Shown piece by piece: positions 18,869 to 28,600 of a stretch of 64,000 bases of DNA (its first letter is position 1; the number at the start of each line of letters is the position of its first letter). The translations under genes were made by a program, and so were the position numbers. Below the pieces are notes generated by a model that saw only the letters and a program-made list of their open reading frames with translations, had not been told where the DNA came from and did no database searches. The DNA lies in assembly GCA_963788125.1 (NCBI GenBank), contig CAWBFN010000001.1, positions 372,001 to 436,000 on the forward strand, given 5' to 3'. Source of the DNA: Bog-473 sp963788125. Lineage in GTDB: Bacteria; Actinomycetota; Acidimicrobiia; Acidimicrobiales; RAAP-2.

Positions 18869-19610
18869 AGTTCCTCCGTCTTGGGTGGTCGGTTGGACGT
18901 GGTCTGCGAGTGGCGCCGGAAGACGGACAGCGCCAGGAACACCATCACCCGCAGGAGGTAGACGGCGGAGCGTGCCGGGGACTGGCTGGGGAGTCCGGCG
19001 AGCCGGGGCCGCATGGACACCGGGACCTGGTGCACCCGCCCGCCCGCCTCGGCCACGATGATCAGCGACTCGATGGTGTCGGCCAGGTAGTCGGCCGGGT
19101 AGCTCCGGGCGAACAGCTCGATGGCGGCGCGGTTGTGGGCGCGGAACCCCGACGTCACATCGGTGAGGCGGGTCCCGGCCACCCGCGAGAGGTAGCGGGC
19201 CAGAATCCACATCGCCGCCCGGCGGGCCGCGGGGGACGGCGATGTCCCCCCGGCCGGCGAAGCGGGCACCGATCACCACCTGGGGCCCGGGCTCGTCGAT
19301 CGAAGGCGGCCAGCAGCAGCCCGATGTCACGGGCGTTGTGCTGACCGTCGGCGTCCACTTGCAGCAGGATGTCGTCGCCGTTGGCCTCGGCCACCCGGAA
19401 ACCCACCCGCATGGCGCCTCCGACGCCGAGGTTGAAGGGGTTGGTCACCACCTGGGCCCCCGCCTCCCGGGCCACCTCACCCGTGCGGTCGACCGAGCCG
19501 TCGTCGACGACCAGGACGGTGGCGTCCGGGACCGCGGCCTGCACCTCCTTCACGACGATGGCGACGGTGCTCTCCTCGTTGAGCGCCGGGAGCACCACGA
19601 TCACCCTCAT
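18865..19610 (-). CDS. GT2 glycosyltransferase, polyprenyl-phosphate sugar synthase type, two frameshifts
   Basis: The protein starts MRVIVVLPALNEEST at 19610, with VLVVDDGSVDRTGEVA and the DXD-like LLQVDADGQH, all hallmarks of dolichol-phosphate-mannose-synthase-like GT2 enzymes. The frame changes near 19290, runs briefly as PQVVIGARFAGRGDI, then changes again near 19225 and continues through MWILARYLSRVAGTRLTDVTSGFRA to the stop at 18865. Both breaks flank G/C-rich runs and the corrected chain is of normal length (about 248 residues). It probably makes the polyprenyl-phosphate sugar used by the neighbouring GT-C enzymes. It overlaps the upstream GT39 gene (ATGA at 19607-19610) and the downstream DUF2304 gene. 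Confidence 0.75.
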
Positions 19611-20961
19611 CCGGTCAGCGCCGGAACGGCGTCGGCGGAGGGGAGCGGGAGCTGGTCCGCAGGGGCCGGGCGTCGCAGGCGCGACCAGAGCGCGTCGAGG
19701 GCGACGGCGGACAGGAGCACCAGTGACACCTCGAAGGTGGTCCGGTAGCGCGTCTGGCCGAAGGTGAGGGCGGATGCGCACACCACGTTGAGGCCGATGG
19801 CCCAGAGCGGGAAGGAGGGCACCCGCCGCCGCCGGAGAACGACGGTACCGGCGATGGCCAGCGGTAGCAGGGCGTAGTACATCGACGAGACCGACGGCGG
19901 CCCACGCATAGGGACGGGTCTCCACCTCGGCGTCGAACTGGATCTGTTGCAGGGGATGGAAGAAGGCGAAGGTGCGGCCGATCTTGGCCAGGGTCACCGG
20001 GACGAGTCGGCTCTCGTGGCTGCGCACGTAGTCGAGGGCGAGATGCTCGAACTCGTCACCCTGCGCGGCGTCGTCCGCCTTCGGGTGCTCTTTGAACCAC
20101 GGCGTTGTCCGAGTAGGCCAGGGCGCAGGGCATCGACCAGTAGCCCTCGAACTGCCCGTAGTAGGTGGTGGCACAGTCGGCCGAGGCCATGGTCACTCCG
20201 AGACCGGCCGATATGAAGACCGGCTTCTGGAACCGGCTCAGGTTGTACCCGACCCAGGGCGCGACGACCAGCGCCGTGGCCAGCAAGGCGATCCCGAGGA
20301 CGGTGAAGCGGCGCTTCCAGCTGAGCGGCCGGGCCAGGAGGATCAGCGGGATGACCAGGAAGAGGACGAGAAGGGTGAGCTCGTCCCTCCCGAGCATGGT
20401 GATGCCCATCGCCACGCCGAGCCAGATGCCCCGTTTGACGCTCGGGTCCTTCCAGAACCGGTAGGCGCAGAGCAGCAGCGTGGCGACCAGCAAGGGGGCG
20501 ATGGTCTCCGACAGCGCCAGCTCGTTGCTCATCCAGATGTTGGGGTAGACGGCCACCAGGAAGGCGGTGATGAGGCCCACCCGCCGGCCGGCGATCTCCC
20601 GCCCGGTGTAGGCGCAGACGCCGATGGCCGCCGTGCCGAGGATGCAGCACCACACCCGCGCCGCCAGGAAGCTGGTCAGGCCGACCAACCGGGGGACGGT
20701 CTCCACCAGGATGAACAGTGGGGGGAAGTCGGCGGACTGCACCACCTGGTGGTGCATCTTGGGGGGGATGTAGTAGTAGGGGTTGATGAAGCCGTGCCCC
20801 TCGAGGAGCAGCTTGGCGCCGTTGAAGTAGAAGTAGGCGTCCCCCCCGGCAACCTTGCCCGGCTCGACGTAGACGCTGACCAGCCGGATGGCCAGGCCGA
20901 CCACCATCCACACCCCGAGCCACACCCACCAACTGGTCGGCGACCTCCTCCCCTGACGCAT
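19607..20961 (-). CDS. GT39/PMT_2-like membrane glycosyltransferase, two frameshifts
   Basis: Starts with ATG at 20961 (MRQGRRSPTSWW); a TAGGCT box lies 8 bases upstream. Residues following include GGDAYFYFNGAKLLLEG and SADFPPLFILVE, the acidic loop and second loop of PMT_2 GT-C enzymes, then repeated membrane helices. The frame shifts near 20095 (after ALAYSDN, continuing as WFKEHPKADD) and near 19905 (after TRPYAWAAV, continuing as SSMYYALLPLAIAG). Corrected length is about 450 residues. It is the first gene of the minus-strand run GT39-GT2-DUF2304-acyltransferase, with overlapping stop/start codons, so the four are likely one operon. Confidence 0.75.
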
Positions 20962-21069
20962 GACCGGTGAGCCTACTTTCCCTGAGCGGGCGAAGAGCCT
21001 GGTCACCGCTACGATTGCCCTCTTGGAACGTTCCGGGACCATGGAACGCGCGCCCGGGGGGACGAGGCT

Positions 21070-23022
21070 GTGCCGACAGCCGAGGGGACCACCGAAGCTC
21101 GCAGGTCGGGGCCCCACATCGCGGGGCTCGACGGCATACGCGCCGTCGCGGTGATCGGCGTGCTCGGATTCCATGCCGGGGCGGCCGGGTTCGCCGGAGG
21201 GCTCCTCGGCGTGGACATCTTCTTCGTGCTCTCCGGCTTCCTCATCACCACGCTGCTGGTGGCCGAGTGGTCGAGGACGGGGACCGTGTCGTTCCGTCGC
21301 TTCTACGAGCGGCGCGCCCGGCGCCTCCTCCCCGGCCTCTTCCTGCTCCTGCTGCTGGTGGCCGTCTACGCCCAGTGGTTCGCCGAGCCCGACACGCTGA
21401 GCACGCTGCGCGGCGATGCCCTGTCCACGTTGGCCTACGTCGCCAACTGGCGGTTCATCTTCTCGGGACAGAGCTACTTCGTGCACTACGGCCCGCCGTC
21501 GCCGCTGCTGCACACGTGGTCGTTGGCGGTCGAGGAGCAGTTCTACCTGGTCTGGCCGGCCGCAGCCCTGTTCGCCCTGCGCCGCAGGGGCCGGCGGGGG
21601 CTGGCCGTCCTGGCCGCGACGGTCATGGTCCTCTCGGCCATCCTGACCGCCTGCCTGTACAGCGCCGGCGTCAGCACCTCCCGCCTCTACTACGGCACCG
21701 ACACCCGCGCCCAGGAGGTGATGGTGGGCGCGCTGCTGGCCGTGGCCGCCCCGGTCATCGCCCGCCGGGTGCGCGGGCGCGGCGCGTGGGGTGTGGTGGT
21801 GCCCGGCGGCCTCGGTGCCCTGTTCCTCCTCTGGGCGCTCCACACGGTGAGCGGGCAGGGGAGCTTCCTCTACAAGGGCGGCTTCCTGCTGGTGGCCGCC
21901 GCCACCGCCGCCGTCATCCTGGTCGTGGTCGTCGTGCCCGAGACGCCGATGGCCCGCGCCCTGTCGTGGGGGGTGCTCGGCTACGTCGGGCGGATCTCCT
22001 ACGGGCTGTACCTCTACCACTACCCGCTGTTTCTCATGATCGACGGCGAGCGCTCGGGGCTCTCGGGCGCCGGGCTGCTGGCGGCTCGGCTGGGGGCGAC
22101 GTTCGCGGTCGCCGTGCTCTCGTTCCACCTGGTCGAGATGCCCATCCGCCAGCGGCGGGCGCTGCGGGGCTGGCACCTGCTGGCGGCGCTGCCGATCGGC
22201 GTGGTCGTCGTGGTCACCGCCCTGGTGCTCTCGACCATCGCCCCGGCGGCGGCACCCGTCAGGCCCACGAAGGCCGGACTGTTCGCCGTGCCCCCCACCC
22301 GGCCGGCGGACCTGCCGGGTGGGCAGGACGTCCGGGTCCTCCTCCTCGGCGACTCCATGGCGCTGACCCTGGGGATGGGGCTACGGACCGACGCCGGGCG
22401 TTGGGGCGTCTCCCTCGACAACCAGGGCAAGGTGGGCTGTGATCTCGACCCTTCGAGCGTCGTGAACATCGAGGGGTCGATCACCCAGGCAGCCCAGGGC
22501 TGCGCGGACTGGCCGAAGACGTGGCAGGAGTTGGTCGATCGATCGAACCCCGATGTCGTGGCGGTGGAGCTCGGCCGCTGGGAGGTCTCCGACCGCATCA
22601 TCGACGGCAAGTGGACGCAGATCGGGGAACCGGCGTGGGATCGCCTCTACGCCGCGGAGCTGGCCCAGGCGATCCGGATCCTCTCGTCGAGGGGGGCCCA
22701 TGTGGTGATCTTCACCCTGCCCTACATCATGCAGACGACCGAGGCGCCCAACGGGGAGCCCTGGGACATCAACCAACCCGTCCGCACCAACGACTACAAC
22801 GCCCTGGTCCGCCAGGTGGTGGCCCGCTCCGGCGGACGGGCGTCGGTCATCGACCTGAACCGCCTGCTCGATCCCGCCGGGACCTACACGTCGTACCTGG
22901 ACGGGGTCCGGGTTCGAAACCCCGACGACGAGCACATCTCGGAGCTCGGGGGGATGCTCCTGCGCCCGCTCATCCTTCCCTCATTGGTGCGCCTCGGCCT
23001 GGCGCACGCCACGGACAAGTAG
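21070..23022 (+). CDS. Acyltransferase-3 with C-terminal SGNH domain, intact
   Basis: 650 residues, GTG start. The membrane acyltransferase-3 domain (about 18-400) has GLDGIRAVAVIGVLGFH with the catalytic His, VDIFFVLSGFLITTLL, SLAVEEQFYLVWP and ISYGLYLYHYP. The SGNH domain (about 430-645) starts LLLGDSMALTLG and ends with a C-terminal DDEHIS. It resembles OafA-type peptidoglycan or polysaccharide O-acetyltransferases. It differs in the SGNH part from the 16479 protein, so the two may acylate different positions. A TACGAT box at 21010-21015 lies further upstream than the leaderless spacing. Confidence 0.88.
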   Translation: MPTAEGTTEARRSGPHIAGLDGIRAVAVIGVLGFHAGAAGFAGGLLGVDIFFVLSGFLITTLLVAEWSRTGTVSFRRFYERRARRLLPGLFLLLLLVAVYAQWFAEPDTLSTLRGDALSTLAYVANWRFIFSGQSYFVHYGPPSPLLHTWSLAVEEQFYLVWPAAALFALRRRGRRGLAVLAATVMVLSAILTACLYSAGVSTSRLYYGTDTRAQEVMVGALLAVAAPVIARRVRGRGAWGVVVPGGLGALFLLWALHTVSGQGSFLYKGGFLLVAAATAAVILVVVVVPETPMARALSWGVLGYVGRISYGLYLYHYPLFLMIDGERSGLSGAGLLAARLGATFAVAVLSFHLVEMPIRQRRALRGWHLLAALPIGVVVVVTALVLSTIAPAAAPVRPTKAGLFAVPPTRPADLPGGQDVRVLLLGDSMALTLGMGLRTDAGRWGVSLDNQGKVGCDLDPSSVVNIEGSITQAAQGCADWPKTWQELVDRSNPDVVAVELGRWEVSDRIIDGKWTQIGEPAWDRLYAAELAQAIRILSSRGAHVVIFTLPYIMQTTEAPNGEPWDINQPVRTNDYNALVRQVVARSGGRASVIDLNRLLDPAGTYTSYLDGVRVRNPDDEHISELGGMLLRPLILPSLVRLGLAHATDK

Positions 23023-23075
23023 TTAAACGGGCAAGTAGGTAAGTAGTATCGGCCGAGGCGAGCTCGGGGGGACCT

Positions 23076-24292
23076 GTGAACGATGGCGTGAAGCGCGGGT
23101 CGGTCGGCCCCGAGGCGGCGGTCCTCGAGATCGTGCCCGACGCCGACGGTCGGGCGCAGATCGGTCGGATGGCGGAGGAGGCCGGAGTCCGCCGGGTCGA
23201 CGTCGTCGCCTGGAGAGACCGTGACGACGTGGAGGCCGGGGGGTCCGAGCTGCACGCCGACGAGATCCTGCGACGGTGGGCGGAGGGCGGGATCGACGTG
23301 CGGCTGTGGACGTCGAGGGTCGACGGCGCGGCGCGGCAGATCCGCCGCAACGGCTACACCGTCAACCGTCGGGCCGGCCGCTACGCCGTGTTCCCGCGCA
23401 CCGCGGTCGCCGGGTTCCGGGGGAAGATCGGGACGGGCGACGGGCTGGTAGAGATCTGGAACGGCATGCCCTTCTTCTCTCCCGTGTGGAGCCGTGTGCC
23501 GCGGATCGTCCTCCTCCACCACGTCCATGCCGAAATGTGGGACATGGTCCTCTCGCCGACCCTGGCCCGTCTGGGCCGCACGGTGGAGCACCGGATCGCC
23601 CCGCCCCTCTACCGGAAGAGCCAGATCGTCACGCTGTCGGAGTCGGCCCGACGCGATCTGGTCGTACGGCTGAAGCATCCCGCCAAGCGGGTGTCCGTCG
23701 TCCCCCCGGGGTCGATCCGCGGTTCTCCCCGGGTGGGCGCCGCCACCCGACCCCGCTGGTGATCGCCGTGGGACGGCTGGTCCCCGTCAAGCGGTTCGAC
23801 CTCTTCATTGAGGCCATGGTCCGTCTGAAGGAGATCCAGCCCGGACTGGAGGCGATGATCGTGGGGGAGGGGTACGAGCGGCCGGCGCTCGAGGCCCAGA
23901 TCGCCGCGGCCGGTGCCGGCCGGTGGTTCTCCCTGCCCGGGCGCCTGCCCGACAAGGACCTGATCGCCGCCTACCGGCGGGCCTGGGTGGTGAGCTCCAC
24001 GTCCTCCCATGAAGGGTGGGGCATGACGCTCACCGAGGCCGCCGCCTGCGGCACCCCTGCCGTGGCCACCCGGATCCCCGGCCACGAGGACGCCGTCATC
24101 GACGGCGAGTCCGGGTTCCTCGTCTCGACGCTCGCCGGCCTGGTCGAGGCGACCGGGTCGATCCTGGCCAATCCGATGCTGCGCCGGAGGCTCAGCCAGG
24201 GCGCGCTGCGGCGAGTCGAGGACATGACCTGGGAACGGACGGCCTCCATGGCCCTCGAGGTCCTGGTGGCGCAGGTCGCTCGGGGCAGATGA
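23076..24292 (+). CDS. GT4 family glycosyltransferase, one frameshift
   Basis: The N-terminal half has VDVVAWRDRDDVEAGGSEL (the GT-B N-terminal Gly-rich region), LLHHVHAEMW and the hinge VSVVPPG. The frame breaks in the C/G run at 23702-23712; restoring one G gives VVPPGVDPRFSPG and continues into AVGRLVPVKRFDLFIEA, the GT4 C-terminal donor-binding domain, with SSHEGWGMTLTEAAACGTPAV (the E-x7-E motif). Corrected length is about 405 residues. It is a cytosolic retaining transferase using a nucleotide sugar. A G-rich Shine-Dalgarno (gggggga) precedes the GTG start. Its stop overlaps the next ATG (ATGA). Confidence 0.82.
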
Positions 24293-25602
24293 CGACGGAG
24301 GCCGCCGAGACGGTCGACATCGCGCCCGAGGCGATCGACGTCGCGGCCCCCGAGGTACGCGAGAAACGAGGGATCCTCCGCCGCCGCCCCGGGCGGGACG
24401 AGCCGGTCAAGCCACGCCGCTTCCCCTGTTTCGACGGTCTCCGGGCCATCGCCGCCATCACCGTCGTGGCGGTCCACACGGCCTTCGTCTCCGGGTTCAC
24501 CACCTCCTCGCCTGAGGGCATCTACACCGGACGGCTCGAGATCGGCGTCACCGTCTTCTTCCTGATCTCGGGCTTCCTGCTGTACCGTCCCTTCGCCGCG
24601 TCGCACATCGCCGGACGGGCCGCACCCGCCACGGGGCATTTCTGGGTCCGCCGGTTCCTGCGGATCGTGCCCGCCTACTGGCTCGCCTTCACCGTGGTGA
24701 GCTACGTCATGAAGGGCGACGTCCATCTTCTCCACGGCTGGCACAACGACCTCATCTACTACGGGTTCGCCCAGATCTACTTCCCGAAGGTGGTGCTGAC
24801 CGGCGTCTCCCAGGCCTGGTCCTTGAACACCGAGATCAGCTTCTACATCTTCCTCCCGTTGTACGCCGCGGTGGTGGCCCTGCGCCGTAGCCGGCGTTCG
24901 GACGCGCGTCAGCTGCTGTACGAGCTTCTGGGGGTGGCGGTACTCATCGCCATCAGCCTGGGATTTCGCACCTGGCTCTTCCACCAGCACACCCTCGAGG
25001 CGCATGTGATGCCCATCTGGTTGCCCGCGTGGCTCGATATGTTCGGGCTGGGCATGTTCCTCGCCGTCATGAGCAGCTGGCTCGCCCACCGCGACCGCCA
25101 GCCGCGCTGGCTGTGGTCGCCGATCATGCCCTGGGTGAGCTGGGCCTGTGCCGGCGTCGCCTTCTGGGCCGTGTCCAACCTGCACATCCCGATCGTCCCC
25201 ATCTACACCGACCACCTGACCACCAATCTGGCCCGCCAGAGCCTGTACGGGGCGTTCGCCTTCTTTCTGCTGCTGCCGGCGGTCTTCGGGCCCCAGCCAC
25301 GGGGGCTGATCCGCCGCTTCCTGGCCTGCAAGCCCATGTTGGGCCTGGGCCTGATCTCGTACGGCATCTACCTCTGGCACCAGGGATGGCTCCTCGTCTA
25401 CCTCCGGTGGACCCATCGCAACTTGAACTTCCCCTTCGGCCTGCCCTGGTGGCAGCTGTTCCTCGCCGTCCTGGGGCTGTCAATTCTGACTGCGACCGCC
25501 AGCTACGTGTTCTTCGAGCGCCCGATCCTCAAGCTGAAGGACCGAATTGGGTGGTGGACGCGGCGGGGTCGTCCGGCTCCTGCGGTGGCGCCTCCCGGGT
25601 AA
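24289..25602 (+). CDS. Acyltransferase-3 membrane protein without SGNH domain
   Basis: 437 residues; ATG at 24289 overlaps the GT4 stop, so the two are coupled. A polar N-terminal tail of about 40 residues precedes FPCFDGLRAIAAITVVAVH, then EIGVTVFFLISGFLLYRPF, SQAWSLNTEISFYIFLP and LISYGIYLWHQGW, the acyltransferase-3 signature. The C-terminal VFFERPILKLKDR ends the last helix; there is no periplasmic SGNH domain. It would acylate a membrane-embedded or lipid-linked glycan. Its 3' end overlaps the convergent AftD-like gene by 74 bases. Confidence 0.85.
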   Translation: MTTEAAETVDIAPEAIDVAAPEVREKRGILRRRPGRDEPVKPRRFPCFDGLRAIAAITVVAVHTAFVSGFTTSSPEGIYTGRLEIGVTVFFLISGFLLYRPFAASHIAGRAAPATGHFWVRRFLRIVPAYWLAFTVVSYVMKGDVHLLHGWHNDLIYYGFAQIYFPKVVLTGVSQAWSLNTEISFYIFLPLYAAVVALRRSRRSDARQLLYELLGVAVLIAISLGFRTWLFHQHTLEAHVMPIWLPAWLDMFGLGMFLAVMSSWLAHRDRQPRWLWSPIMPWVSWACAGVAFWAVSNLHIPIVPIYTDHLTTNLARQSLYGAFAFFLLLPAVFGPQPRGLIRRFLACKPMLGLGLISYGIYLWHQGWLLVYLRWTHRNLNFPFGLPWWQLFLAVLGLSILTATASYVFFERPILKLKDRIGWWTRRGRPAPAVAPPG

Positions 25603-28600
25603 CGAGCTCCGCCACTGCGTCGGCGACCAGGCAGGCCACGGCTCCCCACGCCAGGAGTGCGGCCGTCGAGAAGGTCGGTGGCCAGGTCCCTCCCGCCTGT
25701 GCGGGCGCGGTGGCCTGGTCCACCACGACCACCGTGCCGGCCGCCACCATCAGCCCCACGGCGGCCGCGGTCAGCAGGCCGCGGGTGCGCGGCACCAACA
25801 GCACGGCGCCGGTTGCGACCCCTACGGCCAGCCCGATGTAGGGCCGGGTGACCGCCGCCAGGACACCACCGAGGAGCAGGGCGGTGATCGCCGCAACCAA
25901 CGGTCGAGGACGCGCCGGCGGGTACTCGAGCGGGGAGGCCAGGGTGGCCTCGCCGGCCAGGTCCAGCTCATGCCGGCCCCGTCGCCGCCGCCAGGTCCGC
26001 TCCGGGAGCACGGCGAGCACCAGGACGGCGACCAGGCCGGCCCCCGAGACGATCAGGGCCACCCAGATTAGCCGTTGAGGGGCCCACCGGAGGGTGACGG
26101 TCAGCGTCCCATTGCGGATCTGGCCGGCGACCAGGCGTGGGTTCACGATCCATCCGTTGGCGAACCCGTCTATCAGCTCGGGCGCTCCGAGCGACGGGCC
26201 CCCGTCGACGGTCGCCGTCCATCCCCGGTTGATGCTCTCGCCCAGTACCAGATAGAAGGGTCCGGCGGCGGCGGTGACGTGGCTCACCTGGACGTGGATG
26301 GTGGTGGCGGACTGCGAGGTGGCCCGAGCCGTCGGCCCGCCCGAGGGAGCGGATGGGGCGACCAGGGCGGTGGGCGACACGTCGGGCTCCGTGGCGCCGC
26401 CGCCGGCCGAATCGAGGGCCAGCTCGTCGAGGTTCCACCCGGTCGTGTGGCCGTTCGCCGCCTGCAGGACATGGGTGCCCGCCCCCAGATGCAGCCCAGC
26501 GGCGTCGGGCCCGCACAGCGAGACGCGCAGCCCGTCGCCGGCCAGCACCGCGGAGGACGAGCCGCTGACCCTGAGCCAGACCGGCTGCCCGTCAATGGTG
26601 AGGAGATCGCTCTGGCACGAGCTCGGGATTACCGCGGGCGGCGGGGGATCGACAACCCCGGGTATGCCCAGCTCGGCGATGCCCACGGGCAGAGCGATGC
26701 GCTGGCGCGAGGTGTAGCTCAGGGTGGTGCGGAGGTGCACGCCGGACACGGTGAACTGCAGCTGGCTCCCGTGCAGCGCGGGAAAGCTGACCGGGACGGT
26801 GACCGTCGACCCGGGCTTGGTGCCGGCCTTGAGCGGTGGGATGGGGACCTTCGTCGAACCGTTCTCGGTGGCCACGGTCAGCTGGGTGGGGACCGAGTGC
26901 CGGCCGTCGTCGACGATCTGCAGGTTGAGATGGTTGAAGGTGATCGGCTTCGGGAGGTCGACGTGGATCCACGAGCCGAGCTGGCTCGCCGCGCCGAAGC
27001 CCGGGCTCCACACGGTTGCCGGGTTCCCGTCGAGTGCGGCGGAGGCCCCGGCCTTCAGGTCCCCCGGAAGCCGCCCCTCGGAGTAGGCCACGATCCCCGA
27101 GGCCTGCTGCCGGCCGACCAGACGGTCGATCTGGTCGTCGGGGATCAGCGCGTTGATCCTGGCGGTACCGGTGAGGGTGAAGGTACGGGCATTGGGCAGT
27201 ACGAAGGACCGGTCGAGGCTCACCTCGGGGTCCTGGCGCGGCGGGTAGGGAGAGACCCGCTGGCGGGTGAGCAGGATGACCAGTCGGTCGGCGGCCGTGG
27301 CGGTTCCGGTGGCGCCCAGCACGTCGCTGGGTAGGTCGATCAGCTCGGTCGCCGTGGTGTTCGCCACCCGGACCTCGGCGAAGCCGACCGAGGACGGCCC
27401 GGCGTTCAGGTCGGTCCCCTTCAGGTTGGTCGCATCGATCCGAATCCTCAGCGTGCTGAAGGTCCGGGACGGGAACGTGATGGTCTGACCCTGCGCCGTC
27501 CTCGATCCCGGTCCGAGGCGGACGGTGAGCGGGTGCGTGCCGTCGAAGGTCAGCGTGGCCTTGGTGATCCACCGGTTGTTGCCTCCCGTGAGCGGCTGGA
27601 CCAGGTTCACCGCAGTGGTGGTGGTGGGCCGGAGGAACTGCGTCTGCCACCACTGGCCGAGCGGTTGTCCGAAGGCGCCCACCTCCCAGGCGGTGTCGAG
27701 ATTGCCGTCGACGGCCTGCGATGGCCGGTCCTCGGGCAGGTAGGTAACGGTGTCCCCGTAGCCGGAGGCGGTGACCGACCGGACGCCGAGGTACGAGGCC
27801 AACGTGTAGGAGGTGATCGGCGCCCCTTTGAAGAGCACGACGGGGGAGTTGGACGGGTCGGTCTGCTGGGGCTGGGTGGCGGTGAGGGTCTGGCCCGCCT
27901 CGTCGACGATCGTGTCCCACCGGAACGCCCGCCGGCGATTGGTGTCGGTGACCACCACCGTCGCACCGTGCCCGAGTGCGGCCGTCAGCTGAGCCCGGTG
28001 CTGGTCGAGGGTCCCGGCGGACAGCACGGTGGGGTTATCGGCCAGCAATCCGGCACCGGCCGCGGCGACCAGGCCTTCGCCATCGCCGTCGAGCACCACG
28101 GGCGAGGTGGTGGGCTCGGCCCGCACGATCGGCCGTGGGTTGGCGACCGCCATCACCTCCAGCGGGCACGGTTCGACCGGGTTGGGGTTCGCCAGGGCCG
28201 CCTCGTCCACCTGGGGCAGCGGGCCATGGTCGGGCCGGGGGGTCCCGTAACACGCCGGGGTGCCCAGGCCGGAGGGGGTGGGTTGCAGCTGGGCCCAGAG
28301 CTGGGACGGCGGCGGCTGGTCGTAGTGTTCGTAGTTGAGGTCGGACTGCACCAGGACGTCGCCCACGCTCATGAGGCGGGCGATCGGGGCGAGGGCGTCG
28401 GGGTTCGACGCTCCCACCTGCATCGGATTGTCCAGGGCGTACAGGAGATCCTCGGTCGCCGTCGATCCCTGCGGCACCTGCTCGCGACTGACGTACCCCC
28501 GGTTCAAGATGGCCGGGTACACCGGGTCGGTGGTGTCGCCGTAGTCGTAGTTGGCGAAGTCGGACCCCGGGATGCCCAGGACCCTGGTGCCGGCGCCCTC

